Positions 8,588 to 17,209 of a DNA stretch of 64,000 nt are shown here, one piece after another. The position numbers and the translations under genes were made by a program. Positions within the stretch are counted from its first letter, which is position 1, and each line of letters begins with the position of its first letter. Below the pieces are notes generated by a model, which was given only the letters and a program-made list of their open reading frames with translations, had not been told where the DNA came from and made no database searches. Origin of the DNA: Nocardia amikacinitolerans NBRC 108937 (GTDB taxonomy: Bacteria > Actinomycetota > Actinomycetes > Mycobacteriales > Mycobacteriaceae); assembly GCF_001612615.1 (NCBI RefSeq), contig NZ_BDAU01000009.1:358936-422935 (forward strand). The letters run 5' to 3'.

Positions 8588-9469
8588 ATGAGTCGCAAGC
8601 GAATTCCGTCGAGAACCGGCGTTCCGGCGGTGCCGGCGCAGCCGACGTTCGGGATGCCGCAGGGCCCCTTGCCGGACACGTTGCGCGACATGGGCGAACA
8701 CGCGCTCGTCGCGGTGCGCCGCTGGGCCGACCCGCGCGAGCGGGAACTCCGTAAGCGCCGCCGCGCCCGGCGGCGCAGCTATCAGCTCGGCACCGTCTCC
8801 GGGCTGACCACTGCGGGCGCAGTCGGTCTCGTCGTCGTCTCGGCGCCCGCCTGGGCCGTGGTCGTTCTCGGCGGCGGCGCGGTCGCGTTCGTCACCGGTG
8901 CGGCGCTGAGCGCCCGGCGCTACCTGCGGATGCGCCGAACTCCGTTGCCGCAGGCCGCTTTCCTGCCGCGCAAACAGCCGCCGTTGCGCTCGGCCGCCCG
9001 CGCCCCGATCGCCCGCCTTGTGCAGGCCGAACGCGCGCTGCACGGGCTGACCGCGCAGATCGCCGCCTCGCGCAGACTGCCCCACGAAGAACTCGCCGAG
9101 ATGGTCGAGACGGCCGCCTCCGGCGCCGCCGCGTTGCACGCGCTCGCCGCCGACATCGTCCAGATGGAGCGCGCCGCATCCGTTGTCGGCCGGACCAATC
9201 CGGAGGCCACCGCCGCGCTCACCGCCAACGTGCGGTTCGCGATGACAAGGCTGGAATCCGGTATCGCCGAATACGAGCACGTCGTCGCCGCGGCGAGCGG
9301 TGTGCTCGCGGTGCCCGAAACCACTGTCGTCGCACACCAATTCGACGGCATCGTCGCGGAGCTACGGCATGCCGCGGATCGCCTGGACGGCTGGGCGCAG
9401 GCGCTCACCGAGATCGCCGACCGTCCGACCCTCACCGTTTCCCCGCCGCCTCCCGGTCTGCCGCACTAG
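8588..9469 (+). CDS. pspM: Phage-shock envelope stress protein PspM
   Basis: 293 residues from ATG 8588. A basic N-terminus (RELRKRRRARRR) leads into two adjacent hydrophobic segments (about residues 75-115), then a helical cytoplasmic domain. This matches Rv2743c-type PspM, the membrane partner of PspA. A gap of 239 bp separates it from pspA. The mycobacterial fourth member, pspN, is not found downstream. Confidence 0.8.
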   Translation: MSRKRIPSRTGVPAVPAQPTFGMPQGPLPDTLRDMGEHALVAVRRWADPRERELRKRRRARRRSYQLGTVSGLTTAGAVGLVVVSAPAWAVVVLGGGAVAFVTGAALSARRYLRMRRTPLPQAAFLPRKQPPLRSAARAPIARLVQAERALHGLTAQIAASRRLPHEELAEMVETAASGAAALHALAADIVQMERAASVVGRTNPEATAALTANVRFAMTRLESGIAEYEHVVAAASGVLAVPETTVVAHQFDGIVAELRHAADRLDGWAQALTEIADRPTLTVSPPPPGLPH

Positions 9470-9765
9470 GCGAACCCCTGCCTTCGCTCGGGCTGAGGAC
9501 GGACATCGATCGCGCCCCTGGGCGTACTCCTTCGCTCCGGCCGCGCGGGGTGTCGACAAACTCCGACCGGCCACGCCTGGCGGCCGTGGCTCTACGGCCG
9601 CTTCAGCCGTGCGCGGGGAGTAGGCTCTCCGCGCCGTGTCGGGGTGAACCCTGATTTACACCCGGATATCGCTACTGACCTGGTGATTTCGGGTCCAGCG
9701 ACTGCCAGCATGGAGGTATCGGATCGCCGGACGGCGGTTCGGGAGAAACGTCCAGGAGGCTGGAA
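9470..9765 (+). other. Intergenic region, no gene seen
   Basis: This 296-bp stretch between pspM and a tiny membrane gene contains stop-broken frames only. A TAGGCT near 9620 could be a -10 element for the downstream gene, with no convincing -35. Confidence 0.3.
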
Positions 9766-9939
9766 ATGCTGTGGAAGATCATCGGTGTCGTCGCGGTCGT
9801 GTGGATCGCGCTCGCCATCATCGGCGCGCTGATCAAGGGGCTGTTCCCGATCCTGGTGATCAGCGCCGTGGTGTTCGGCCTGTACCTGCTGTACAAGGCG
9901 GTGTCGGGCTCGGACAACTCGACCGTCAGCAAGCTGTAA
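9766..9939 (+). CDS. 57-residue membrane protein
   Basis: ATG at 9766 follows AGGAGG by 7 bases. The 57-residue product (MLWKIIGVVAVVWIALAII...) is two hydrophobic helices joined by a short GALIKGLFP turn, with a polar C-terminus. No family is recognised. Its place after the psp block suggests, but does not show, a role in envelope stress. A strong terminator follows. Confidence 0.7.
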   Translation: MLWKIIGVVAVVWIALAIIGALIKGLFPILVISAVVFGLYLLYKAVSGSDNSTVSKL

Positions 9940-9951
9940 CGCCAAAAGTCA

Positions 9952-9998
9952 ACGGGCCGTGCGTCATCCGGGAGGGATGGCGCACGGCCCGTGGCGTT
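9952..9998. terminator. Rho-independent terminator, bidirectional
   Basis: The dyad ACGGGCCGTGCGTCATCC ... GGGATGGCGCACGGCCCGT forms a long hairpin followed by GGCGTTTTCT. It lies between the 57-residue gene and the convergent cyclophilin gene. Confidence 0.75.
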
Positions 9999-10006
9999 TT
10001 CTCTGG

Positions 10007-10594
10007 TCAGAGCTGACCGCTGTTGTCGATGACGATCGGACGCACCGGCGCTCCGGAGGGCGAGCCCACCTGCTCGATGGCGTGCACCACGTGCATGCCC
10101 TCGACCACGGTGCCGAACACGACGTGCTTGCCGTCCAGCCACGGGGTGTCCTTCATGGTGATGAAGAACTGCGAGCCGTTGGTGCCCGGCCCGCGGTTGG
10201 CCATGCTCACCGTGCCGGGAACGGCGTGGGTCAGCTCGAAGTTCTCGTCGGCGAAGGTCGGGCCGTAGATGCTCTTGCCTCCGGTGCCGTCGGCGTTGGT
10301 GAAATCGCCGCCCTGGGCCATGAAACCGGGGATCACGCGGTGGAACACCGAACCCTTGTAACCGAAGCCCTGCTCGCCGGTGGCCAGCGCGCGGAAGTTC
10401 TCCGCGGTCTCGGGCACCACGTCCGAGCGAAGCTCGATCACGATGCGGCCGGTGGGAATGCCCGCCACCGACACATCGAAGAACACCCTGGGCAGCGGAT
10501 CGGCCTTGGCGGGCGCCGCGGTCAGCGGACCGGGGCTGAACAGTGCGATGAGCGCGAGACCGAGGACGGCGGCGGCGCGTGTGAGCTTCGTCAT
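10007..10594 (-). CDS. Secreted peptidyl-prolyl cis-trans isomerase (cyclophilin)
   Basis: 195 residues. The N-terminal 31 residues are a Sec signal peptide ([21 protein letters not shown]... ending AAPAKA). The cyclophilin core has [16 protein letters not shown] and the [16 protein letters not shown] motif, including the catalytic Arg and the Gln of the active site. It catalyses proline isomerisation, here outside the membrane. ATG 10594 was chosen for the signal peptide; the frame stays open far upstream but is not signal-like. Confidence 0.9.
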   Translation of the reverse strand: MTKLTRAAAVLGLALIALFSPGPLTAAPAKADPLPRVFFDVSVAGIPTGRIVIELRSDVVPETAENFRALATGEQGFGYKGSVFHRVIPGFMAQGGDFTNADGTGGKSIYGPTFADENFELTHAVPGTVSMANRGPGTNGSQFFITMKDTPWLDGKHVVFGTVVEGMHVVHAIEQVGSPSGAPVRPIVIDNSGQL

Positions 10595-10675
10595 GGCCAC
10601 ACTGTCTACAGCAGGACCGATTCGGGCGGGCAACCGGACCCGCCGCATGCCTGTTTCGGGTGTTTCAATAGGGCC

Positions 10676-11383
10676 ATGGAGCAGGTTCCCGAGGACTGGC
10701 AGCGCGGCCTGGTGATCGTCGCGCATCCCGACGACATCGAGTACGGCGCTGCCGCGGCCGTCGCGCGATGGACGGGGCAGGGCAAGGACATTCGCTACGT
10801 GCTCGTCACCAGCGGCGAGGCGGGGATCGCCGGAATGCCGCCCGCGGAGGCGGGTCCGCTGCGCCAGGCCGAGGAGATCGCGTCGGCGAAGGTGGTGGGG
10901 GTCGAGCAGGTGGAGTTCCTCGGGTATCCGGACGGTCGGGTGCAGGAGAGCCTGGAACTGCGTCGCGATCTGGCGGCCGCGATCCGCAGGCACCGCCCGG
11001 AGATGTTGGTGCTGTTCAACTTCGGCGACACCTGGGCGCCCGGCTACGCCAACAGCGCCGACCACCGCGCCGTCGGCCGGGCCGGACTGGACGCCGCCTC
11101 CGACGCGGGCAACGAGTGGATCTTCCCTGAGCTGTCCGACCTGCCGCCTTGGTCGCCGCGCTGGGCCGCGGTCGTCGGTCCGATCGCGACGCACGCCGTC
11201 GATGTCACCGCCACCGTGGAACAAGCCGCCGCCTCGCTGGCCGAACACCGTCGGTACCTGGAGGTGCTCAGCTCCGAGCCGGTCGCCGATCAGGTCGCAG
11301 CCATCGTCGACATGGCCACCGGGCCGAAGGAAGGTTTCCCGGCCGAGCGCGCCGTGGGCTTCGAGCTGTACTACTTCGGCTGA
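10676..11383 (+). CDS. PIG-L family deacetylase
   Basis: 235 residues with the zinc motif AHPDDIEYG near residue 15 and a downstream His in [20 protein letters not shown] enzymes remove acetyl groups from N-acetylglucosaminyl compounds, such as mycothiol precursors. This one lacks enough detail to name the substrate. It is divergent from the cyclophilin gene; the 81-bp gap must hold both promoters. Confidence 0.85.
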   Translation: MEQVPEDWQRGLVIVAHPDDIEYGAAAAVARWTGQGKDIRYVLVTSGEAGIAGMPPAEAGPLRQAEEIASAKVVGVEQVEFLGYPDGRVQESLELRRDLAAAIRRHRPEMLVLFNFGDTWAPGYANSADHRAVGRAGLDAASDAGNEWIFPELSDLPPWSPRWAAVVGPIATHAVDVTATVEQAAASLAEHRRYLEVLSSEPVADQVAAIVDMATGPKEGFPAERAVGFELYYFG

Positions 11384-11689
11384 GCGGTTTCCGCTCGCAC
11401 CGCGCTGCCACGTGCTCGAAGGCCGCGCCAGGGATTCGAGATAGCGTTTCGCTACTGCGTGCAACTCCACTAGGCGCGCGACCGATCGCCGAGCAGTGCG
11501 CGCACCGCGGCCACACCGTGCCTGCCGTGGCCCGCCTCGTCACCGGGGACGCGGGCGTGGCCGGAATAATCTGGGCGAGAATGCCTTTGGCGCCCGTCCG
11601 TGGCGTGGCGCTCGGATAGCGGCACGGTGAACGCGGCATCTCAGGGCGGGTGCCGTCGGTTCGGTGCGGCGGTGTGGCAGGCTGGGCGG
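11384..11689 (+). other. Intergenic region, no gene seen
   Basis: A 306-bp stretch between the deacetylase and glycosyltransferase genes. It holds a short hairpin (TAGCG-TTT-CGCTA near 11442) but no credible reading frame or RNA. Confidence 0.3.
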
Positions 11690-12853
11690 ATGCGTGTTGC
11701 CGTCGTAGCCGGTCCCGATCCGGGGCATGCCTTTCCGGCGTTGGCGCTGTGCGAGCGCTTTCTCGCCGCGGGCGATGAGCCGGTGCTGTTCACCGGACCC
11801 CGCTGGTTCGACGCCGCCAAGGACGCGGGCATCGCGGTGCGCAGGCTCAAGGGTCTCGCACCGCGCGCCGTCGACGACGACGGTGACGCGGGTCAGCGCA
11901 TCCACCAGCGCGCCGCGCACATCTCCACCGAGATCCTGCCCGACCTGAGCGCGATGCTGCCGGAACTCGTGGTCTCCGACGTGCTCACCGCGGGCGGCGG
12001 GATGGCCGCCGAGCGGCTTGGCGTGCCGTGGGTTGAGCTCTCGCCGCACCCGCTCTACCTGCCGTCCAAGGGTTTGCCGCCGATCGGCAGCGGACTCGCG
12101 CCCGGGGCGGACCTGCGCGGCAGACTGCGCGACAACCTGCTGCGGGCCATGTCCGCACGCGCGATCCACAACGGCCTGAAGCAACGCGCGAGGGCACGCG
12201 AGAGCGTGGGGCTGCCCGCCGCCGACCCGGGCCCGGCCGCCCGCCTGCTGGCCACGCTGCCCGCCCTGGAAGTGCCGCGCCCCGACTGGCCCGACAATGC
12301 CCACGTCGTCGGCCCGCTGCTGTGGGAGCCCACCGACGACATCCTCACGCCGCCGCCCGGCGACGATCCGCTCGTCGTCGTCGCGCCGTCCACCGCGCAC
12401 ACCGGCGTCACGGGCATGGTCGAAACGGTGCTCGAGGCGCTCGACGGCGCGGGCGTCCGCGTCGCCGTCTCCATGATCGACACCCCGCCGACCGGGCTGC
12501 CGTCCTGGGCCACCGCGGGCTTGGGCCGCCAGGACGAACTGCTCAGGCACGCGGCCGTCGTCGTCGGCGGCGGCGGGCACGGACTGCTCGCCAAATCGCT
12601 GCTCGCCGGCGTGCCGATCGTCACCGTTCCTGGCGGCGGCGACCAGTGGGAACTGGCCAACCGCGCGGCCCGCCAAGGCAGTTCGATCGTCGTGCGACCG
12701 CTCACCGTGGAGTCCGTACGCGCCGCCGTCCTCGCGGTACTCGACCACCCGCGCTACACCGCCGCGGCCGAGGAAGCGGCCATGAGCATCGCGGACGTCG
12801 CCGACCCGATCGAGCTCTGCCACCGGGTCCGCGAGGGCGTGCACACGTCGTAG
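11690..12853 (+). CDS. Glycosyltransferase, UGT/MGT-like (GT1)
   Basis: 387 residues with the two-domain GT-B layout. The N-terminal acceptor domain begins MRVAVVAGPDPGHAFPAL. The C-terminal nucleotide-sugar domain contains VVVGGGGHGLLAKSLLAGVPIVTVPGGGDQWELANR, a variant of the macrolide-type signature. It would transfer a sugar to a small molecule or lipid; donor and acceptor are unknown. Its stop is 35 bp from that of the convergent hydrolase gene. Confidence 0.82.
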   Translation: MRVAVVAGPDPGHAFPALALCERFLAAGDEPVLFTGPRWFDAAKDAGIAVRRLKGLAPRAVDDDGDAGQRIHQRAAHISTEILPDLSAMLPELVVSDVLTAGGGMAAERLGVPWVELSPHPLYLPSKGLPPIGSGLAPGADLRGRLRDNLLRAMSARAIHNGLKQRARARESVGLPAADPGPAARLLATLPALEVPRPDWPDNAHVVGPLLWEPTDDILTPPPGDDPLVVVAPSTAHTGVTGMVETVLEALDGAGVRVAVSMIDTPPTGLPSWATAGLGRQDELLRHAAVVVGGGGHGLLAKSLLAGVPIVTVPGGGDQWELANRAARQGSSIVVRPLTVESVRAAVLAVLDHPRYTAAAEEAAMSIADVADPIELCHRVREGVHTS

Positions 12854-12887
12854 CCCCGCCGCCGACTCCGTGTGTTGTCGGCAAGGA

Positions 12888-13778
12888 TCAGTTCGCGCAC
12901 CGGGTGGCGAGTTCGCGAATGAAGCGTGCGATCTCGTGAGGTTGCTCCTCGGCCATGAAGTGGCCTGCGCCGATCGGTTCGTAGGTCAGGTCCGGTGCCC
13001 ATGCCCGCCACAGCGCCGCCGCGTCGAAGCCCAGCCGCGTGCCCCAATCCTGGGAGATCACACCGACAGGCATGGCGAGCGTCGCGCCGGCCCTGCGGTC
13101 CTCCCGGTCCATGGTCAGGTCGATGCTCGCGCTGGCGCGGTAATCGGCGACGATCGAGTCGACGGCTCCGACAGAGCTGTCGATGTAGTGCTGCCGTACT
13201 TCTGGCGCGAAGGTGGTGCCTTCGGTGTCCCAGGCGTCGAGGAAGGAAGCGAAGAACTCCGGTGCCACGGCCGCGATCATCTTTTCCGGCAGCCCGGCTG
13301 GTTGCGCCATGAGATACAGGTGCCAGGCGACTTTCGCGTCGACCCCGTGCAGGACTTCCCAGGTGTCGAGAGTGGGCAGGACGTCGAGCACCCCGAGGTA
13401 CCGGATCTTGTCGGGGTGGTCGAGGCCGGCCCGCACGCCGACCAGGGCGCCGCGGTCGTGGCCGATCAGTCCGAAGCGTTCGTGCCCGAGCTGTTCGGCT
13501 ACCCGAACGATGTCTTCGGCCATGGTGCGCTTGGAGTAGGTGTGGGGACCGTTCTCCGGCGGTTTGCCGCTCGCGCCGTAGCCCCGGAGGTCCGGGACGA
13601 CGACCGTGTGGTCCTCGGCGAGGTCTGCTGCGACGTCGCGCCACATGTAGTGGGTTTGCGGGAAGCCGTGGAGCAGAACGACGGCCGGTCCCGCTCCGGC
13701 GACCGCGACGTTGAGTTCGACGCCTCCCGCGCCGCGCAGGGTCTGGTAGTGGAATCCGTCGATGGTCGGTGTGATCAC
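12888..13778 (-). CDS. Alpha/beta hydrolase, epoxide-hydrolase/dehalogenase type
   Basis: 296 residues. The oxyanion region is VVLLHGFPQTHYMW. The nucleophile elbow GHDRGALVG has Asp as nucleophile, which fits epoxide hydrolases and haloalkane dehalogenases rather than serine esterases. The late GAGHFMAEEQP carries the catalytic His. It overlaps the upstream TetR gene by 4 bp, so it is probably the regulated gene of that repressor. Substrate unknown. Confidence 0.88.
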   Translation of the reverse strand: MITPTIDGFHYQTLRGAGGVELNVAVAGAGPAVVLLHGFPQTHYMWRDVAADLAEDHTVVVPDLRGYGASGKPPENGPHTYSKRTMAEDIVRVAEQLGHERFGLIGHDRGALVGVRAGLDHPDKIRYLGVLDVLPTLDTWEVLHGVDAKVAWHLYLMAQPAGLPEKMIAAVAPEFFASFLDAWDTEGTTFAPEVRQHYIDSSVGAVDSIVADYRASASIDLTMDREDRRAGATLAMPVGVISQDWGTRLGFDAAALWRAWAPDLTYEPIGAGHFMAEEQPHEIARFIRELATRCAN

Positions 13779-14482
13779 AGGTGTCCTTCACTGGTCGATT
13801 GCGCGGTCGGGCGTCCGGAGAAGATTCCGCCCGGTAGTGGTGTCGGCCTGGACGATTCGGCCCGCAACGCGGGGAGGAGGATCGAATCGACGAGTGCTTC
13901 GAGATAGTCGTCGCCGGTATCGAGACCGTTGAGTCCCCGCAGCAGCAGCACGGCTCCGGCCACCTCTTCGAAGGCGAACGGATCCACGGCCTCGGGCAGC
14001 TCTCCGCGGCGGATGGCGGCGTCCACAACCGATGCGGGGAGTCGGGCCCCGGTCGGGCCGACCGCGCGTTCGATCTCCTCGCACAGCTCCGGGTCTTCCA
14101 GTCCTGCCTGAAGAAGCAGCAGCGCGGTCTGTCCGCCTGTCGACCGCATCGTCGTGACGAGTCGTCGGCACAAGGCGATCAGGTCGCCGCGCAGGCTGCC
14201 CGTGTCGATGTCGTCCGGTCCGTCTCGACCGGCAGGCCCCGCCTTCAATGCGGCGATGACCATGTCCCTCTTGGACTTCCATCGTCGGTAGAGGGTGGGT
14301 TTCGACGCACCGGCGCGGCGCGCGACCTCCTCGAAGGTGACACCGTCATAGCCGCGTTCGGTCAGCAACGAGGTCACTACGCCGAGGATCTCGCTCTCGC
14401 GTTCGTCGTTTCGTGGACGTCCTCCGCGCCGACTCTGCCGCGGTTCTCGCGCGGGAGCGCCGGAAAGGTTTGGATACGACAC
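13775..14482 (-). CDS. TetR-family repressor
   Basis: 235 residues; the N-terminal HTH lies in FEEVARRAGASKPTLYRRWKSK. The C-terminal ligand domain is helical. It is immediately upstream of, and overlaps, the hydrolase gene, so the two form an operon. The GTG start at 14480-14482 falls inside a perfect 20-bp palindrome (14473-14492), implying direct autoregulation. A later start is possible but would cut the N-terminal arm. Confidence 0.88.
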   Translation of the reverse strand: MSYPNLSGAPAREPRQSRRGGRPRNDERESEILGVVTSLLTERGYDGVTFEEVARRAGASKPTLYRRWKSKRDMVIAALKAGPAGRDGPDDIDTGSLRGDLIALCRRLVTTMRSTGGQTALLLLQAGLEDPELCEEIERAVGPTGARLPASVVDAAIRRGELPEAVDPFAFEEVAGAVLLLRGLNGLDTGDDYLEALVDSILLPALRAESSRPTPLPGGIFSGRPTAQSTSEGHL

Positions 14483-14492
14483 GTGTCGTATC
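14473..14492. promoter_or_regulatory. Perfect 20-bp palindrome, TetR operator
   Basis: GATACGACACGTGTCGTATC is fully self-complementary and covers the start codon of the TetR gene. Family precedent and position make it the likely operator. A repressor here would block initiation of a leaderless or very short-leader transcript. Confidence 0.7.
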
Positions 14493-14627
14493 GTAACGCG
14501 TGAATGGATTTCCGTCCATTCGGGCGGCGTCTACGCCCCGTCGCGGCAGCGGCGGTCGACCGGCGTGCGGGTGCCGTCGAAGAGCCGTTGAATGGCGGTC
14601 GCGGGGGACCGGAGTATCTTGAATACG

Positions 14628-14822
14628 GTGCGGTTGACTGAGTTCCAGGAACTGTTGCATACCGAGTTCGGGGTGGCGCGCGGTGACGCGCTGCTGACCG
14701 ACCACGTGATCCCCTCTCTCGGCGGCCGGACCGGCGCCGCCGCCATCGAGGCCGGGGTGGATCCGCGTGATGTGTGGCGCGCGCTGTGCGCCGACTTCGA
14801 CGTGCCGAAGGTGCGGTGGTGA
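14628..14822 (+). CDS. DUF3046 protein
   Basis: 64 residues from GTG 14628 (MRLTEFQELLHTEFGVARG...). It matches the actinobacterial DUF3046 family (Rv2738c type) in length and in the conserved VDPRDVWRALCADFDVP end. The family usually lies close to recA. Function unknown. It overlaps the next start (GTGA). Confidence 0.82.
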   Translation: MRLTEFQELLHTEFGVARGDALLTDHVIPSLGGRTGAAAIEAGVDPRDVWRALCADFDVPKVRW

Positions 14823-16057
14823 CCGCCCCCGACCCGGTGGCCGAGCGCAGGCCGTACCGATTCGACGAGCGACTGCGGATGGTCCCCGTCGACCCGGAGG
14901 GCTTGGCCACCCGCGTGGCGCAGGCGCACCCGGACGATTTCCCGAGCTTCCGGCAGACCGGCCTCGAACTGATGCTGCTCGGCCGCCACGACGAGGCGCT
15001 CGATCACCTGGACCGGGCACTCGAACTGGCGCGCACGCCGCGCCAGCGCATCTCGGTCTGGATCAACCTGGCCGACGTGTACCGGTATCGCGGCGACGCG
15101 CCGACCGCCGAAATCCTCTACCGGCGCGCCGTCGACGCCGCGCGCGGCACCGACGCCGAGGCGCTCTCCTTCGCCGCCCAGCACCTCGGCAAGGCGCTGG
15201 CCGAACAGGGCTGCGTCGCCGAGGCCCGCGAACTGCTGACCGAGGCGTTGAAACTGCGGGTCGCGGAGGGCGACGCCGAGTTGATCGAATCCAGCCGCAC
15301 CGCGCTGGAAGGGCTAGCGGAGCTGCGGATTCCGCTGCCGCCTGCCGTGCGGGCCGTGCTCGGCGAGGACCCGGAGTTCTCGGGCGAGCACGAGGGTCTC
15401 AGCGGCGGCGTCGCCCTGGTGAACGGCGCCTACTGGGTGAAGCGCGGACCGCGGGCGACCGCCGAGCACGATCGGCTGGACTGGTTGCGCGCCAGGGGAA
15501 TCCGGGTTCCGGAGGTGGCCGCGTTCGCCGAGGACGTGCTCGTGCTCGCCGACGCGGGCGCGCCGAGCCTGGCCGCGCGCGAAGGCGACGGCGCGACCGC
15601 GCCATCGATCGGCACGGTCATGGGCGAGCTGCTGCGGTGGTTGCACGCGCTGCCCGTCGCGGAATGCCCGTTCGACGGCCGACTGGACACCGTGCTGGCG
15701 CAGGCCCGCAGGCACGTGCTCGAGGGCCTGGTCGATCCCGACGATTTCGACGACGACAACAGCGACCTGAACCCGGAACAGGTCCTCGAACGGTTGCTCG
15801 CCGAGCGTCCGCAGACCGAGGACCTCGTGGTGGCGCACGGCGATTTCACCCCGCCCAACGTGCTCGAGAACGGCATCCTGCTGGACGTCGGCGGGCTCGG
15901 CGTCGCCGACCGCTACCGCGATCTGGCCTTGGCCGAACGCGACCTGCGCGAGGATTTCGGCGACCACGAGGTCCGCGCCTTCTTCGCCGCCTACGGCCTC
16001 GACGCGCCGGATCGGACGCGGTTGGACTACTACCGTCTGCTCGACGAGCTCTTCTGA
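14819..16057 (+). CDS. TPR-aminoglycoside phosphotransferase-like fusion
   Basis: 412 residues. Residues about 30-200 form tetratricopeptide-like helical repeats (RQRISVWINLADVYRYRGDAP and similar). Residues about 200-412 are an APH-type kinase with Brenner's motif HGDFTPPNVL and a metal-binding LDVGGLGV. The kinase lobe lacks an obvious strong P-loop, as usual for APH. It may phosphorylate a small molecule or sense through the TPR part; I do not infer drug resistance. GTG 14819 overlaps the DUF3046 stop. Confidence 0.78.
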   Translation: MTAPDPVAERRPYRFDERLRMVPVDPEGLATRVAQAHPDDFPSFRQTGLELMLLGRHDEALDHLDRALELARTPRQRISVWINLADVYRYRGDAPTAEILYRRAVDAARGTDAEALSFAAQHLGKALAEQGCVAEARELLTEALKLRVAEGDAELIESSRTALEGLAELRIPLPPAVRAVLGEDPEFSGEHEGLSGGVALVNGAYWVKRGPRATAEHDRLDWLRARGIRVPEVAAFAEDVLVLADAGAPSLAAREGDGATAPSIGTVMGELLRWLHALPVAECPFDGRLDTVLAQARRHVLEGLVDPDDFDDDNSDLNPEQVLERLLAERPQTEDLVVAHGDFTPPNVLENGILLDVGGLGVADRYRDLALAERDLREDFGDHEVRAFFAAYGLDAPDRTRLDYYRLLDELF

Positions 16058-16060
16058 GCC

Positions 16061-16576
16061 TCAGGGCTTCTTGGCGTAGTGCCTGGCGGCCTTGGTGCGG
16101 TTGCCGCAGGTCGCCATCGAGTGCCAGCGGCGGGTGCCGTTCTTGGACGTGTCGTAGAAGAACAACACGCACTCCGGGTGCGCGCACTGGCGGATCCGGT
16201 CCGGGGCCTTGGCGATCAGGTGCAGCAGGTTCTCGGCCGCGAGCCAGCCGGGTAGCCAGGCCGGGTCGGTCACTTCGGGGAGGTTCTCGGGTCCGTCGTC
16301 GGTGAGGCGACGCTTGAGCCTGCCGTGTTCGAGCACGTCGTTGAGCGCCGCGTGCGCACCGTGCTGGACGACGTCGTAGATCGCGCTGCGCGCGGCGAGC
16401 ACCGCGGCGAGGGTCCGTTCGTCGGCGGACGCCTTGTCGGCCAGGCCCGCCGAGTTCAGCCAGACGCGCAGACCATCGATATCGGTGAGCAGATCCCGCG
16501 GGCCGCCCTCGATCCACCGCGTGTTCAGCAGATCGAGCGCCGGCGGTTCACCGAGGTGGGGGCGTGGATCGAGCAT
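16061..16576 (-). CDS. CGNR zinc-finger (ABATE) regulator
   Basis: 171 residues; ATG 16576 begins MLDPRPHLGEPPALDLLNTR, the standard start. The C-terminal zinc finger reads CAHPECVLFFYDTS then RRWHSMATCGNRTKAARHY, giving the family its CGNR name. The N-terminal ABATE domain probably senses stress or a ligand. It is divergent from the VOC gene, with twin repeated sites between them, so it probably controls both directions. Confidence 0.85.
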   Translation of the reverse strand: MLDPRPHLGEPPALDLLNTRWIEGGPRDLLTDIDGLRVWLNSAGLADKASADERTLAAVLAARSAIYDVVQHGAHAALNDVLEHGRLKRRLTDDGPENLPEVTDPAWLPGWLAAENLLHLIAKAPDRIRQCAHPECVLFFYDTSKNGTRRWHSMATCGNRTKAARHYAKKP

Positions 16577-16622
16577 GACTGAGGGTAACGAGCCGTCTAG
16601 GGGAGTCAGGACAACCACCACC

Positions 16623-16711
16623 GTTCTAACCGATCAAACAAATATCAATGGTTGACGGACCCGGTCATGCGGGATTATGTTCTAACCGTTGAAACGATCA
16701 ACAGTGGTTGG
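16623..16711. promoter_or_regulatory. Twin operator-like direct repeats
   Basis: Two copies of a roughly 33-bp site, at 16623-16655 and 16679-16711, share GTTCTAACCG at the left and ATCAA...TGGTTG at the right. Each has partial dyad symmetry (AACC ... GGTT). They lie between the CGNR gene and the VOC gene, so they are likely binding sites for the CGNR protein. Confidence 0.5.
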
Positions 16712-16732
16712 AAATTCCAGGAGGGCAACGCC

Positions 16733-17194
16733 ATGACCGCAGTGACCACACCTCGCCTCGCGACCGGGCACATCGGACTGAACGTCTCGGAGCTGGACCG
16801 CTCGGTGGACTTCTATCGGCGCGCGCTCGGTTTCGAGCGACTCGCCGAGGGCGACGCGGACGGGCGCAGGTGGGCGTTTCTCGGCGCGGACGGGAAGCTG
16901 GTGATCACCCTGTGGGAGCAGTCCGACGGCGTCTTCTCCACGGAAACGCCCGGGCTGCATCACCTTTCGTTCCAGGTCGACGACATCGAGCGGGTGCGCG
17001 CGGTGGAATCCGTGCTGCGCGAGTTGTCCGTGAACTTCGTGCACGACGGTGTGGTCGCGCACGGCGAAGGGGTGGCCTCCGGCGGCATCTTCTTCACCGA
17101 TCCCGACGGCATCCGGCTCGAGGTGTACGCGCCCTCCGGTGCGGAATCCGCGCCCGCGCCGAGCGGCGCCGCACCCACGTGCGGGTTCTTCTGA
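16733..17194 (+). CDS. VOC-family (glyoxalase-like) protein
   Basis: 153 residues with the vicinal-oxygen-chelate pattern: TGHIGLNVSELDRSVDFYRRALGF, then the central HHLSFQVDDIERV and FTDPDGIRLEVYAP. The His and Glu positions could bind a divalent metal. A CGFF tail ends the protein. It is preceded by AGGAGG at a good distance. It starts a run of three small genes after the CGNR-controlled region. Substrate unknown. Confidence 0.85.
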   Translation: MTAVTTPRLATGHIGLNVSELDRSVDFYRRALGFERLAEGDADGRRWAFLGADGKLVITLWEQSDGVFSTETPGLHHLSFQVDDIERVRAVESVLRELSVNFVHDGVVAHGEGVASGGIFFTDPDGIRLEVYAPSGAESAPAPSGAAPTCGFF

Positions 17195-17209
17195 GACGAG
17201 CGTGTCGAG

